A stretch of DNA of 64,000 nucleotides from Bradyrhizobium sp. CCGUVB1N3 (GCF_024199925.1 NZ_JANADR010000001.1:2790001-2854000); one strand, 5' to 3'. Positions 45,288 through 55,174 are shown, counted from the first letter of the stretch. A program made the numbers and translations. The notes: generated by a model not told the origin, from the letters alone.

Positions 45288-47024
45288 CTAAGGCCCGTTC
45301 GCTCCAACCTCGGCTTGGTCCTCCCAGTCCTCCCACGCCACATCATTGATTTCGAGATAACGAGAAACGGCGACCCCGATGGTCGGGAAGAAGTAGTTTT
45401 CGCCAAGCTGCGCGAACAAGCCAAATCGCTTCAGCTTGTCCTTCACGGGATCCTTGAGCTCGGCAAAGCACAGCTCAATCCCCTGCGCGTGCAGCGCTAC
45501 ATCGAGTTCAGCGACCACGTCGCAGGCTGTGACGTCTACGCTCGTAACCGGCTCCGCCGCAACGACCAGCCAGCGTACAGACGTCGGCGATGTTGCTATG
45601 GCATCCAGAATGCGCTCCTTGAAGAATTCGGCGTTGGCAAAGAACAGAGGCGCATCCCACCGAAACAGGACCAGCCCGGGGATTCGGCGTGCATCCGGAT
45701 ATCTTGTGACGTCGTGATAACCCTTGACGCCTTGGGCGCGCCCCAACACGGCGGAATGCGGGCGCCATCCGTCCCAAAGAAACTCCGCGATGGCGATGGC
45801 GATTGCCAGGCCTATTCCTGGAATCACACCGAGCACGGCGACACCGACAAAGCAGACGATCGCCAACCAAAACTCCCACCGCTGAATGCGATAGATTCGT
45901 TTCAGGTCGGCGACCTCGATCAAGCCGATCGCCGAAGTGATGACCACAGCGGCCAATGCTGCACTCGGCAAATGCTGAAGGAGGTTTGGCGCCGCCAGCA
46001 AGAGCACAACGATGGCAAGCGCGCCAACGACGCTGGTAAGTTGGGTCCGCGCGCCGGCGGCTTCCGCAACGGGTGTACGCGAGCTGCTGCTGCTGATCGA
46101 AAACCCCTGAAAAAAGCCGGTCACCAGATTGGCGACGCCGAGGCCCACCAACTCCTGGTTGGGATCGACCCGCGTCCCCAATCGTGCGGCATAGGCCCGT
46201 GAGAGCACGCTGGTATCTGCAAATGATATCAGCGCTATCGCACAACCGCCGACCAGCACAGGGACCATGTCGCCGTAGCTGATCCAGGGAACGACGAAAC
46301 CCGGCAGTCCCTGAGGAAGAGGACCCAGGACCTTCACGTCATAAGGCGCTGCGAGACCGAGCGCACCGACGACGACCGTCGCGCCAAGAACCGCGATCAG
46401 AATGCCCGGGAGCCGCTTGCTGTTCCTGAGAAGCAGGATCACGATCAACGTGCCGAGCCCGATCCCAAACGCGACCCAGTTTGTCCGCCCTTGATGGATT
46501 GCGCCGCCGATCGCCAACAAACTTCGAAGAGGTCCTTCGCTCTCAATCGAGAAGCCCATGAGCTTCGGCAGCTGGCTGATCAATACGGTCAACGCGATTC
46601 CGTTCATGTAACCGTAGCGTATCGGCTTGGAGAGAAGCTCGGTCACAAAGCCCAGGCGCGCGATACCCGCCAGAATGCAGACCATCCCCGAAACGATCGC
46701 CATCATGCCGGCGAGCGTCGCGGCCCGCAGGGGATCACCACCGGACAACGGAGCGACAACGCCGAGGATGACTCCTGCCAGAGCGGAGTCCGGGCCGAGG
46801 ACGAGGATACGGCTTGGACCGAACAACGCATAGACCATTAGCGGCACGATCGTTGCGTACAGACCATAGATGCCAGGCAATCCCGATGCTGTGGCGTAGG
46901 CAATTCCGACCGGGACCAGCATTGTCGCCAGGACGATCCCGGCGAAGGTATCGTGCCGAAGCCACGCCGCCTCATACCGACGGAGAGTATGGAGCCCCGG
47001 CAACCAGTGGATCCAATGCTTCAT
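45288..47024 (-). CDS. SulP family inorganic anion transporter with STAS domain
   Basis: The 578-residue protein has about 10-14 membrane segments with the SulP consensus near the N-terminus (MLVPVGIAYATASGLPGIYG, LYATIVPLMVYALFGPSR). The C-terminal STAS domain begins near residue 440 (GLVLFRWDAPLFFANAEFF). It may import sulfate, bicarbonate or dicarboxylate with cations; no carbonic anhydrase is fused or adjacent. It converges on the serine hydrolase gene with a 32-bp gap. Confidence 0.92.
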   Translation of the reverse strand: MKHWIHWLPGLHTLRRYEAAWLRHDTFAGIVLATMLVPVGIAYATASGLPGIYGLYATIVPLMVYALFGPSRILVLGPDSALAGVILGVVAPLSGGDPLRAATLAGMMAIVSGMVCILAGIARLGFVTELLSKPIRYGYMNGIALTVLISQLPKLMGFSIESEGPLRSLLAIGGAIHQGRTNWVAFGIGLGTLIVILLLRNSKRLPGILIAVLGATVVVGALGLAAPYDVKVLGPLPQGLPGFVVPWISYGDMVPVLVGGCAIALISFADTSVLSRAYAARLGTRVDPNQELVGLGVANLVTGFFQGFSISSSSSRTPVAEAAGARTQLTSVVGALAIVVLLLAAPNLLQHLPSAALAAVVITSAIGLIEVADLKRIYRIQRWEFWLAIVCFVGVAVLGVIPGIGLAIAIAIAEFLWDGWRPHSAVLGRAQGVKGYHDVTRYPDARRIPGLVLFRWDAPLFFANAEFFKERILDAIATSPTSVRWLVVAAEPVTSVDVTACDVVAELDVALHAQGIELCFAELKDPVKDKLKRFGLFAQLGENYFFPTIGVAVSRYLEINDVAWEDWEDQAEVGANGP

Positions 47025-47215
47025 CGGCGATCACCCCAAACCCGGGCAGGGCTAGTTGGCCGCGCTCTATACGCTGGCCGAGATTAGCGCGGCTGGAATC
47101 CAGCGTAGGCTAATACGCCCCTAGCAAGCTGAACAGTGGCGTAGTGTTCATGCGAGCGACGCAGAATGCAGTGCAAAATCTGACGCGCCGTCATCTGCCA
47201 TGAATTCGAAAACCC

Positions 47216-48799
47216 GTGGCGCAACCGAGAGGCTCCTCGTATGCTCTTTCGTCTTCCGGCGCCGTCGCACCGGAACCAGGGCGTCCGCGTTTGTCCAAGT
47301 TGACCCTACCTGTGCGGCTCGCGCTCCTCGTCATGGGGACGATGCTGCCCCTGATCGTCTTCGCCGTCGGCATCGTCTTCTACAACTACACGCAAGACCG
47401 CAGCGACGCCAATCGCCGTGTGCTGGAAACGGTGCGCAGCATACGCCTGGTGCTCGATGCCGAGGTACAGCGAATGACCGGTGGCTTGCAGGTGCTTGCG
47501 CTCACCAACGCACTGCGCAGCGGCGACTTCGAAAGCTTTCGACGCATCGTCTCAGGCTTCCTCGACCAGTACGGCAAGGACGGCGTCGTGCTGGTCTCCG
47601 ACCGCAAGGGGCGGCTGCTGTTCTCGTCGGTGACGGAGAACACCGCGGGCCTGCCGCTGCGCAACAACACCGAGATCGTGGAGAAGGTCTTCGCGACCAA
47701 GTCGCCGCAATATTCCGACCTGTTCCTGGGCGCGATCAAGCAGCGCCAGGTCGTCACCGTGGAAGTCCCCGTGCTGCGCGACGGCGAGGTGATCTACGCG
47801 CTTACCTTCAGCCCGCCGCTCGACATCTTCCAGACGCTGGTCGAAAAGCAACGGCCGGATGAGCACTGGACGGTGTCGCTGCTGGACAGCAAGGGCGTCG
47901 TGTTCGCGCGCGCGCCCAACCCGGGCGACACGTTCGGCAAACGCGCCACCTCCTCGCTCTATGACGAGATGTTCCGCAAGGGCGAGGCGTCCTTGTCGGC
48001 GGTCTCGCTCGACAACATTCCGCTCAGTGCTGCCTATACGCGATCACGACTGACAGGCTGGACGGTTGCCGCCGGCGTTGCCGAGAGCTCGCTGGTCGCG
48101 CCGCTTTGGCGCAACATCGCGATCACGAGCCTGATCGGCGGCGTGCTGCTCCTGACAGGGCTTACCTTCGCCCTGCGGATGGCCGCGACCATCGCGCGTG
48201 GCGAAATGCTGCACAATCTGCTGATCGAAGAGCTCAACCATCGCGTCAAGAACACCCTCGCCTTGATGCAGGCGATCGCGGTGCAGTCGTTCCGCAGCGC
48301 GAGCCGCGACGAGCGCACCAAGTTCGAGGGGCGCCTCGGCGCGCTTGCGGAAGCCCACAATCTCCTGAGCCAGGAGAAGTGGCAGGGCTCCGATCTGAAG
48401 GACGTCATTGCCCGGGCACTGGACCCGTTCCTGCTGAACAATCCGGACCGCATACGGATGAACGGACCGGCGGTGCCGCTATCGCCGCGCCTCGCCCTCG
48501 TGCTGTCGATGATCGTGCACGAGATCGCGACCAACGCCGCCAAGTACGGCGCGCTGTCCAACGAGACCGGGACGGTGACGCTGGACTGGGAGGTCACGGC
48601 CGATACGGCCAAGCCGCGGCTGCGGCTGATCTGGACCGAGCGCGGCGGCCCGCCGGTGACCGCGCCCGTGCAGCGCGGCTTCGGCTCGCGCCTGATCGAG
48701 CGCAGCGCGCGTGATCAGCTCGGCGGCGAAGCGACGGTGGACTTCCTGCCGCGCGGCGTCGTCTACACGATCAGCTGCGCGCTGGACGAACCGCGGTAG
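47216..48799 (+). CDS. Membrane sensor histidine kinase, HWE/HisKA_2 type
   Basis: The 527-residue protein has two membrane segments (LALLVMGTMLPLIVFAVGIV near residue 35, ITSLIGGVLLLTGLTFAL near 305) around a periplasmic sensor of about 240 residues resembling dCache/PDC folds. The kinase core has the phospho-acceptor His in EELNHRVKNTLALMQAIAVQ, the N box HEIATNAAKYGAL and the HWE-type WTERGGPP. No response regulator is adjacent, so it is an orphan. The start is uncertain: GTG at 47216, with a weak ribosome site. Confidence 0.88.
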   Translation: MAQPRGSSYALSSSGAVAPEPGRPRLSKLTLPVRLALLVMGTMLPLIVFAVGIVFYNYTQDRSDANRRVLETVRSIRLVLDAEVQRMTGGLQVLALTNALRSGDFESFRRIVSGFLDQYGKDGVVLVSDRKGRLLFSSVTENTAGLPLRNNTEIVEKVFATKSPQYSDLFLGAIKQRQVVTVEVPVLRDGEVIYALTFSPPLDIFQTLVEKQRPDEHWTVSLLDSKGVVFARAPNPGDTFGKRATSSLYDEMFRKGEASLSAVSLDNIPLSAAYTRSRLTGWTVAAGVAESSLVAPLWRNIAITSLIGGVLLLTGLTFALRMAATIARGEMLHNLLIEELNHRVKNTLALMQAIAVQSFRSASRDERTKFEGRLGALAEAHNLLSQEKWQGSDLKDVIARALDPFLLNNPDRIRMNGPAVPLSPRLALVLSMIVHEIATNAAKYGALSNETGTVTLDWEVTADTAKPRLRLIWTERGGPPVTAPVQRGFGSRLIERSARDQLGGEATVDFLPRGVVYTISCALDEPR

Positions 48800-48808
48800 C
48801 GAATGAGC

Positions 48809-48833
48809 CTACTTTGCATGGGGTTGTTTTCGA
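48809..48833 (+). repeat. Dispersed 25-bp repeat, copy 2
   Basis: It is identical over 25 bases to 1643-1667 and lies just after the sensor kinase stop, between convergent genes. Confidence 0.8.
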
Positions 48834-48870
48834 TATTTTTATTGTCCGGCCTCAGGCCCTGATCTGGCCC

Positions 48871-49602
48871 CTAGCCGATCGACTGGAGCACCGGAAAAGT
48901 CTCGAGCAGCCAGATGCTCATGTTGCTGATCGCGCCGGTGAGAAAGAAAATGCCGGTGATCACCATCAGCACGCCCATGGCCCGCTCGACATTGACGAGA
49001 TGGCCCTTCATGCGCGCGAACAGCGCCGAGAATTGCTCGATCAGGAGCGCTGCGATCAGGAAGGGAATGCCGAGCCCCGCGGAATAGACCGCGAGCAGAC
49101 CGGCTCCCTTGGTCACCGTCGCCTCCGCTGCGGCAATCGAGAGGATCGCCGCGAGGATCGGCCCGATGCAGGGCGTCCAGCCGAAGGCGAAGGCCAGCCC
49201 CATGATATAGGCGCCCCACAGCCCCACGGGCCTGGGGATCGGCAGCCGCCCTTCCCGCATCAACAGGTTGATGCGCGTCAAACCGAGGAAGTGCAGGCCC
49301 ATCACGATGATGACGACGCCGGCGAGGATCGAGAGCTCGGCCGACCAGGCGCGGATCACGGTGCCGATCAGGGAGGCGCTGGCGCCCAGCGCAATGAAGA
49401 TCGTCGAGAAGCCAAGCACGAACAGCAGTGCCGACATCATCACCGCGCGCCTGGAGGCCGACGGCTGCTCGTCGCTCTCGACGTGCTCGATCGTGGCGCC
49501 GGTCAGATAGATCAGATAGGGCGGAACCAGGGGCAGGACGCAGGGCGAGAGGAAGCTGACGAGGCCGGCAAGCAGCGCCGCCGTGATCGAAACATTTTGC
49601 AT
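48871..49602 (-). CDS. ccdA: Cytochrome c biogenesis/thiol transport protein, CcdA/DsbD family
   Basis: The 243-residue protein has six membrane segments and the two conserved membrane cysteines, in LSPCVLPLVPPYL near residue 21 and GWTPCIGPILAAI near residue 142. These carry electrons from cytoplasmic thioredoxin to periplasmic thiol proteins, used in cytochrome c maturation or thiol repair. The gene appears monocistronic and converges on the sensor kinase gene. Confidence 0.9.
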   Translation of the reverse strand: MQNVSITAALLAGLVSFLSPCVLPLVPPYLIYLTGATIEHVESDEQPSASRRAVMMSALLFVLGFSTIFIALGASASLIGTVIRAWSAELSILAGVVIIVMGLHFLGLTRINLLMREGRLPIPRPVGLWGAYIMGLAFAFGWTPCIGPILAAILSIAAAEATVTKGAGLLAVYSAGLGIPFLIAALLIEQFSALFARMKGHLVNVERAMGVLMVITGIFFLTGAISNMSIWLLETFPVLQSIG

Positions 49603-49730
49603 GATGCAGTCGGGGCCATCTCAAGGCCCGCACCGCGCGCAAGGGAAGCGCGCCGGAATTTGGGCCTAACGGCCCTTGGTGTAACCGATGCAGGGCAATG
49701 CGCAACAGAGGCGCGGGAAACCAAGGCTCC

Positions 49731-49768
49731 TCCCGATGCCGCCTGTGATCACAGGTGCGGCATCGGGA
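49731..49768. terminator. Long palindromic hairpin
   Basis: TCCCGATGCCGC pairs with GCGGCATCGGGA, and CCTGTGATCACAGG lies inside, giving a stem of 11-12 bp plus an inner palindrome with a 1-2 nt bulge. It lies between two leftward genes, after the 88-residue gene. It has no T-run. It may be a terminator or a dispersed palindromic element. Confidence 0.45.
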
Positions 49769-49807
49769 CACGCACAAATCTCGCGGATGCGAGAGACGGC
49801 GGCGCGG

Positions 49808-50074
49808 TTATTTCACCACGCGGAGCAGCGGACGCCGGGGCTGGTCCTGCGTCTGCTTGGAACGGGAGGCGGATTCGCTGGCAGCGCCCCGCAGCATTTC
49901 GTCGCACAAGGCCCGAAGCTCGGCGTTGTCGACGCCTTTGAGTTTCATCCGCAAATCGAGGATGGCGATCGAGAGCAGCTCGACTGTCTCGCGGACCTGA
50001 TTCTCACCGAGAACCCGACGGCACTCCTCGAGCGTTTCGAGCACCGACTGCAATTGTTCATCTGAATGCGACAC
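49808..50074 (-). CDS. Small uncharacterised protein (88 aa)
   Basis: A GTG start at 50074 follows GGAAAG at good spacing and gives VSHSDEQLQSVLETLEECRR onwards. The product is mainly helical and soluble (VRETVELLSIAILDLRMKLK, ELRALCDEMLRG), with a basic tail (RRPLLRVVK). The longer frame to 50368 reads as non-coding sequence. I recognise no family. It stands alone before a strong hairpin. Confidence 0.65.
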   Translation of the reverse strand: MSHSDEQLQSVLETLEECRRVLGENQVRETVELLSIAILDLRMKLKGVDNAELRALCDEMLRGAASESASRSKQTQDQPRRPLLRVVK

Positions 50075-50567
50075 CAGCGTTCTTTCCGTTAGTTCAACCT
50101 GTGAGAATGAATGGCAACCATCCACGCGGTCCATGGTTGCGAACGAGGATAGCACGATGAATCCGAGCCTTCGAAGACGATTTCGGCACGTCCGGGCTCG
50201 AAAATCGCAGTTCCAGTGCAAGAAAAGCCTTGCGTGATCGCCAAAGCACGGCGCGTCAGCATGATTGGATTTGTTGGCAATGATGCTTCCGCTGTGGACA
50301 ATCGGGAGATGGACGTGAAGCCGGACTCGCGACCAATGCCCTCCGTTTTCGGAGAGCCCGATATCCACACGGTCTTCTCAAGGCTCGCAACGGAACGCAC
50401 GCGATACCCCTCATCCGGACGATCGTCTGCCCGATTCCCAGTCATGGCGCACTCCAATACCTCCCGCGAGGCGGTAACAATGGCGTTAAAAACTCGCCAC
50501 CCCCGCAACCCGCCGTGGTTGTGGTTTGCCCAAGTTTCTGCCAGTTTAGCCAGCCGAAAGGACTTGT
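50075..50567. other. Intergenic region upstream of LysR gene
   Basis: This 493-bp stretch lies between divergent genes and should carry both promoters. Frames exist on both strands (for example 50216-50665, plus), but they lack ribosome sites and family-like sequence. I make no gene call. Confidence 0.5.
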
Positions 50568-51611
50568 ATGCACCTCTTGGCGGAAAGGGGCGTTCCTCTG
50601 GAAGAACGCCAGAAAGCACTCCTCGGCGGCCTCTCGGATTGGGACGCGGCCAGGATATTCCTTGAGGTCGTGCGTTGCGGCAGCTTCCGTTCGGCGGCCG
50701 AGCGCCTTTCGCTCTCCATTAATGCCGTCCGGCGACGAATCGACGATTTCGAGCGCCAGATCGGGTCCACCCTGTTCACCCGCGACGTCCATGGCACCCA
50801 TCTGACCGATGAAGGCGCACTGGTGGTCTCGGCCGTGGAGCGGATGGAGGCCGCGACCTTCGACGTGATGCGCGCCAGCGATACGCTCGCCGGCACGTCC
50901 GGCGAGGTGCGGGTTGCCATCACCGAAGGGCTCGGGACCTTCTGGCTCGCGCCGCGGCTGGTCGAATTCCAGCAGAGCTATCCGAACATCCTCGTCGACC
51001 TGCACTGCGCGATGCGCTCGGCCGACGTCTCCCGGCACGAGGCCGACGTCGCCATCCATCTGTCGCGCCCCTCAGCGCTCGACATCAAGCTGGTGCGACT
51101 GGGCCGCATGCATCTGATGTTCTGGGCGGCCGAAAGATACATTCAGAAACATGGCGCTCCGCGCACGGCTCACGAATTGATCAAGCACCGCCTGGTGCTG
51201 CAATTCGCCGACCAGCTCGCAGCCAAGGAAACATTCGAGAGCTTCTTCCCGGGCGTTGCGGAGCGTGACCTTCTGGTCATGAAGACCAACGTCTCAAGCG
51301 CCAACTACTGGGCTGTCGCGAACGGCGCCGGAATCGGCGTATTCCCGAGCTATGCCATCGCGCTTGGCGGGAAGTTGATACCACTGGAGGTCGCGTTGAA
51401 CCGACCGCTGGATATCTGGTTGTCCTACCATCCCGGTAGCGGTCGGATTCCAAGGGTGCGGCACATGATTGACTGGCTGATCGAAGCCTTCAATCCGGCT
51501 CGCTTCCCGTGGTTCAAGGATGAATTCGTGCATCCGCGCGAATTCAAGGAAGTGTACATGGGCGAACCCCTGACCCAACTCTTCGGGGGATTTTCAACCG
51601 AAGAACGGTGA
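50568..51611 (+). CDS. LysR family transcriptional regulator
   Basis: The 347-residue protein has the LysR helix-turn-helix at about residues 24-80 (ARIFLEVVRCGSFRSAAERL, LSINAVRRRIDDFERQIGS) and a substrate-binding domain (GEVRVAITEGLGTFWLAPRL). There is an N-terminal extension of about 20 residues and a C-terminal tail. The ATG follows AAAGGA. Its TGA overlaps the possible GTG start of the next gene and lies 8 bp before the preferred ATG, so the two are probably one transcript. The target is unknown. Confidence 0.88.
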   Translation: MHLLAERGVPLEERQKALLGGLSDWDAARIFLEVVRCGSFRSAAERLSLSINAVRRRIDDFERQIGSTLFTRDVHGTHLTDEGALVVSAVERMEAATFDVMRASDTLAGTSGEVRVAITEGLGTFWLAPRLVEFQQSYPNILVDLHCAMRSADVSRHEADVAIHLSRPSALDIKLVRLGRMHLMFWAAERYIQKHGAPRTAHELIKHRLVLQFADQLAAKETFESFFPGVAERDLLVMKTNVSSANYWAVANGAGIGVFPSYAIALGGKLIPLEVALNRPLDIWLSYHPGSGRIPRVRHMIDWLIEAFNPARFPWFKDEFVHPREFKEVYMGEPLTQLFGGFSTEER

Positions 51612-51619
51612 GAAAAAGT

Positions 51620-52012
51620 ATGAAAACAGCGGCGAAGAGAATGAAGCAGCGCAGTGCCGGCAAGCCGGACATTGAGCTTGGCAAACGGATCAGGTTGCGG
51701 CGCGTCGAGATGAAGATCTCGCAGGCTGAGCTTGGCGAGAAGCTGGGCGTCAGCTTCCAGCAGGTCCAGAAGTACGAAAAGGGCGTCAATCGTGTCGGCG
51801 CGGCCCGTCTGCAGCAGATTGCTTCGGCGCTCGATGTGCCCGTGACCTTCTTCTACGACGGCGACAACAAGGCGCGCGAAGTCGAGAGCCTTCTGTTCCT
51901 CGACAGTGCCTTCAGCCTCCGGCTGCTGCGCGCCTACAGCAAGATCAAGGACCAGACGGTGCAGCGTCAGCTCGTTTCGCTGATGGAATCGATCGCGGCG
52001 AACGAAAGCTGA
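51620..52012 (+). CDS. XRE/HipB-like helix-turn-helix regulator
   Basis: The ~130-residue protein has an XRE helix-turn-helix at about residues 20-75 (RIRLRRVEMKISQAELGEKL, GVSFQQVQKYEKGVNRVG). A C-terminal helical tail has the LRLLRAYSKIKDQTVQRQLV pattern common in alphaproteobacterial regulators of this type. The ATG at 51620 is chosen; a GTG at 51608 overlapping the LysR stop is possible. A strong Rho-independent terminator follows. Confidence 0.87.
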   Translation: MKTAAKRMKQRSAGKPDIELGKRIRLRRVEMKISQAELGEKLGVSFQQVQKYEKGVNRVGAARLQQIASALDVPVTFFYDGDNKAREVESLLFLDSAFSLRLLRAYSKIKDQTVQRQLVSLMESIAANES

Positions 52013-52101
52013 GCGATCGACGGCTGGGCAGTCGGCCGTCCATCGGACTTGATGTTCAATCCGCCGCGTCGCGGGGGCGCGGCTGGATTGGACGGGACTT
52101 C

Positions 52102-52132
52102 GCCGCGCGCCTGACGCGCGGCTTTTGCTTTT
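52102..52132 (+). terminator. Rho-independent terminator after XRE gene
   Basis: GCCGCGCG (52102-52109), loop CCTGA and CGCGCGGC (52115-52122) form a perfect 8-bp stem followed by TTTTGCTTTTT. This is the clearest intrinsic terminator in the window. The 370-bp gap from 52013 to 52382 otherwise holds only the promoter region of the next gene. Confidence 0.92.
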
Positions 52133-52382
52133 TGGCCCTCCTTCTAAAACGCCCCCTTGTTGCTTTTCGTCCGTTTCCTCGCGTTTTTCACGAACCGATC
52201 CGAGCCGTCGAACGACCAAATCGAGGGCGGATGGGCCGGGACGCCTGCGTTTAATCGGACCGCAATCCCCATGCCCTAGCCTGCCTCCGACTCGCCGAAA
52301 GCCGCGCCCGCGGCACTGCCGCAAGAAGAACATCATGCGAGCGCCCGTCCGGGCCTCGTCTTTCCAAGGGAAGATCAGACAC

Positions 52383-53738
52383 ATGTTGAAGCGCCAAGCC
52401 ATGATCGTTGCGGTTGGGCTGCTCGCGAGCGCCTCGGCCCTTGCGCAAACCGAAACCACCGGCCAGGCCGGTCCTGCCAAGCCCGCGACCGCAGCACCGG
52501 CCGGTACGACACCCGCGACGGCCAATCCGGCCCACACGGCGGCGCCGAAGGCCGCCACAACGCCTGCCTCGACCCCGGAGTCACGCTCAGCCGCCGCGCT
52601 TGCGCTATCGCATGAGCCGACCTTCGACGAAGGCTCGGCCCAGCGGATCAAGGACGCCGCGCTGAGCTACTCCGACCTCGCCGTGCGCGGCGGCTGGCCG
52701 ACGATCCCTGCGGACGCGAAATTCACCCTCGGCACGCAAGGGCCCAATGACGAGCTGCTGCGCAAGAGGCTGATCGCCTCCGGCGATCTCGCCGCCGACA
52801 AGGCAAGCGGCCCCTTCGACCAGGATCTGACTGAGGCCGTGAAGCGCTTCCAGGCGCGCCACGGTCTCGCGCCGACGGGCACGGTGACGCCGCGCACGAT
52901 CGCGGCCATGAACGTCTCGGTGCAAAAGCGCATCCGGCAGCTCGAGGCGTCGCTGGAGCGGCTCCAGAACACCAACTTCGGCTTCGGGCAACGCTATGTC
53001 GTGGTCAATATCCCCGCGGCCTTTGCCGAAGCGGTCGAGAACGACGTCGTGGTGCGGCGCTATCGCGTGATCGTCGGCAAGACCGAAAAGCAGTCGCCGA
53101 CACTGACGACAGAGATCACGGGCGTCGTCCTCAATCCGACCTGGACCGTGCCCTCCTCGATCGCCAAGACCGAAATCTCCGCGCATATGCGCAAGGATCC
53201 GACCTATCTGTCGCGCATGCACATGGAGGTGCTCGACGCTCACGACAATCCGATCGATCCGCATTCGGTCGACTGGTCGGGCACGCACACGCCGAACTTC
53301 ACCGTGCGCCAGCAGAACGGCACCTTCAACGCGCTTGGCGCGGTCAAAATCGACATGCCGAACTCCTATTCGGTCTACATGCACGACACCAACCAGCGCA
53401 ACCTGTTCAGCGACGACTACCGCTTCGATTCCCACGGCTGCTCGCGCGTCGACAACGTGCGCGATCTCGCGGCCTGGCTGCTGAAGGACCAGCCGAAGTG
53501 GAGCCGCGCCGCGATCGATGCGGAAATCGCCACCGGCCAGCATCTCGAAGTCGCCATGGCGAAGAAGGTCCCGGTGACCTGGATCTATCTCACAGCGTGG
53601 ATGACCAAGGACCAGACCATTCAGTTCCGCAACGACGTCTATAACCAGGACGAACAGTTGCTGGAGGCCACGGCCGAAGAAGCCGCATTCTTCAGCAATG
53701 CCGCCAACCATCCGCTGACCGCGCATCTGGCGCAGTAG
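52383..53738 (+). CDS. L,D-transpeptidase (YkuD) family protein
   Basis: From the ATG at 52383 the protein is 451 residues. It has a signal peptide (MLKRQAMIVAVGLLASASALAQ) and an Ala/Pro/Thr-rich linker. A peptidoglycan-binding domain lies near residues 135-180 (AVKRFQARHGLAPTGTVTPR). A YkuD domain with catalytic Cys353 follows in DSHGCSRVDNV. It resembles E. coli YcbB/LdtD in domain order but is shorter. It should form 3-3 peptidoglycan cross-links or attach proteins in the periplasm. An upstream Met at 52335 would add 16 residues before the signal peptide and is less likely. Confidence 0.92.
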   Translation: MLKRQAMIVAVGLLASASALAQTETTGQAGPAKPATAAPAGTTPATANPAHTAAPKAATTPASTPESRSAAALALSHEPTFDEGSAQRIKDAALSYSDLAVRGGWPTIPADAKFTLGTQGPNDELLRKRLIASGDLAADKASGPFDQDLTEAVKRFQARHGLAPTGTVTPRTIAAMNVSVQKRIRQLEASLERLQNTNFGFGQRYVVVNIPAAFAEAVENDVVVRRYRVIVGKTEKQSPTLTTEITGVVLNPTWTVPSSIAKTEISAHMRKDPTYLSRMHMEVLDAHDNPIDPHSVDWSGTHTPNFTVRQQNGTFNALGAVKIDMPNSYSVYMHDTNQRNLFSDDYRFDSHGCSRVDNVRDLAAWLLKDQPKWSRAAIDAEIATGQHLEVAMAKKVPVTWIYLTAWMTKDQTIQFRNDVYNQDEQLLEATAEEAAFFSNAANHPLTAHLAQ

Positions 53739-53769
53739 GCCCGGCACGGCCCGCTCGACCAAAATCTGG

Positions 53770-53791
53770 AAAACAACCCCATGCAAAGTAG
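53770..53791 (-). repeat. Dispersed 25-bp repeat, copy 3 (22 bp, inverted)
   Basis: Its reverse complement matches the first 22 bases of the copies at 1643 and 48809. With two mismatches, similarity to copy 2 continues to 53761. It lies in the 394-bp gap between the L,D-transpeptidase and enoyl-CoA hydratase genes. Confidence 0.75.
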
Positions 53792-53990
53792 CGAGGCCGG
53801 GGGATGGCGCATTGCTGATTTACAGAAATCGACTTGACACGTCGGGCAAATCAGGGGCAATAGTCGATCATCGCGCAATCTGCGAAAGGCAACCGTGCCC
53901 TGCCTGAGAAATGGGCCCGTGGAACGGTTGACCTCGCCGCAGCGCCTGCCGCACATTGCTCATGCGCGATGAGATCGGGACGAGCCGTCA

Positions 53991-54107
53991 TCGCGCTTTA
54001 GGTTGTTGAGCATGATCTCCGCGCAAAATGCGTTCCGCGTTTGTCGCGAGGGAAAAACCGCTGCACACTTTGCGCCAACGCGGCCCTTTGGGTCCGGATC
54101 ATGCTCT
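53991..54107 (+). repeat. 118-bp dispersed repeat, copy 1
   Basis: This block runs from TCGCGCTTTAGGTTGTTGAG through a GAGCATGATC...GATCATGCTC bounded core. It matches the reverse complement of 58559-58676 with few changes. It is intergenic and bounded by inverted ends, like a rhizobial MITE or REP element without a gene. Confidence 0.85.
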
Positions 54108-54132
54108 AGCCGCCAACACAAGCGGGTGCGCG

Positions 54133-54951
54133 ATGACAGACGTTTTCCAGCCGGACACTTCATTCGCCGACGGCAAGATCCTCAAATCTTCCACCGACGG
54201 CGTGGGCGCGATCACCTTCAACAATCCGGACAAGCACAATGCGATGTCGCTGGAGATGTGGGAAGGGTTTGGCCAGGCGCTGACGAGCTTGCGCGACGAC
54301 GACACGGTGCGCGTGGTGATCCTGCGCGGCGCCGGTGGCAAGGCTTTCGTGTCGGGTGCCGACATCAGCCAGTTCGAGAAGCAGCGCCACAACGCGGCAG
54401 CCTCCGAGGACTACGCGAAGCGCAGCGCCGTGCAGCGGGCGCTGCTCGCAGACTACCCCAAGCCGACGATCGCCTGCATCCAGGGCTTCTGCCTCGGCGG
54501 CGGCATGCAGGTCGCAATGCTCGCCGATATCCGTATCGCCGCCGCGAGCAGCCAGTTCGGAATCCCCGCGGCAAGGCTCGGAATCGCCTATGGCTATGAC
54601 GGCTTGCGCCACCTGGTCTCGCTGATCGGCCCATCCTGGGCGCGACTGCTGATGTACACGGGCATGCGCATCGATGCGGCGGAAGCACTGCGGATCGGGC
54701 TCGTGGAGCGCGTGATCCCCGACGATCAGCTCTGGGGCGAGACCATGGCGATCGCCGAGACGATTTCCGGGAATGCGCCGCTCGCGATCAAGGCCGCCAA
54801 GATCACCATTGCAGAGGTGCTGAAGGACGAGAGCCAGCGCGACATGGACGCGATCAAGCAGGTCGGTACAGCCTGCATGGACAGCGAAGATTTTCGCGAG
54901 GGCCGCCAAGCCTTCATGGAAAAGCGCAAGCCGCAATTCCGCGGACGCTAG
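54133..54951 (+). CDS. Enoyl-CoA hydratase/isomerase family protein
   Basis: From the ATG at 54133 the protein is 272 residues with the crotonase oxyanion-hole regions (GKAFVSGADISQFEK and GFCLGGGMQVAMLADIRIAA). The second catalytic Glu position is not a standard hydratase EE pair (ARLGIAYGYDG). It probably acts on an acyl-CoA. The frame runs upstream to 54028, but that part lies in the repeat element and is rejected. Confidence 0.88.
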   Translation: MTDVFQPDTSFADGKILKSSTDGVGAITFNNPDKHNAMSLEMWEGFGQALTSLRDDDTVRVVILRGAGGKAFVSGADISQFEKQRHNAAASEDYAKRSAVQRALLADYPKPTIACIQGFCLGGGMQVAMLADIRIAAASSQFGIPAARLGIAYGYDGLRHLVSLIGPSWARLLMYTGMRIDAAEALRIGLVERVIPDDQLWGETMAIAETISGNAPLAIKAAKITIAEVLKDESQRDMDAIKQVGTACMDSEDFREGRQAFMEKRKPQFRGR

Positions 54952-55174
54952 GGCGGAGCGGTGAATTCGTCAGGTCCGCCCTGCTCTGGGAAGGTCGGGC
55001 TCGCTACCAGTCTGGAAGCCAAATGCCAGCGCACGCGGCACGAAAGCCAGCGAAGCCTTTAATTGCGTCAAATGCAGGTCTTTTGGGCCGCCGGCCTCGC
55101 CGCTGGGCCGATTACCAGCTTGTTGACAATGGAGTTCGACGGTACCGTGGGAACGGCTTTTCGCAGGGACCTAA

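Noticed and set aside
50216..50665. 149-codon plus-strand frame before the LysR gene
   Set aside because: It overlaps the start of a clear LysR gene, lacks a ribosome site and has no recognisable protein pattern; the opposite strand is open as well.
54028..54132. N-terminal extension of the enoyl-CoA hydratase
   Set aside because: It translates the 118-bp dispersed repeat, so it is not part of the protein.
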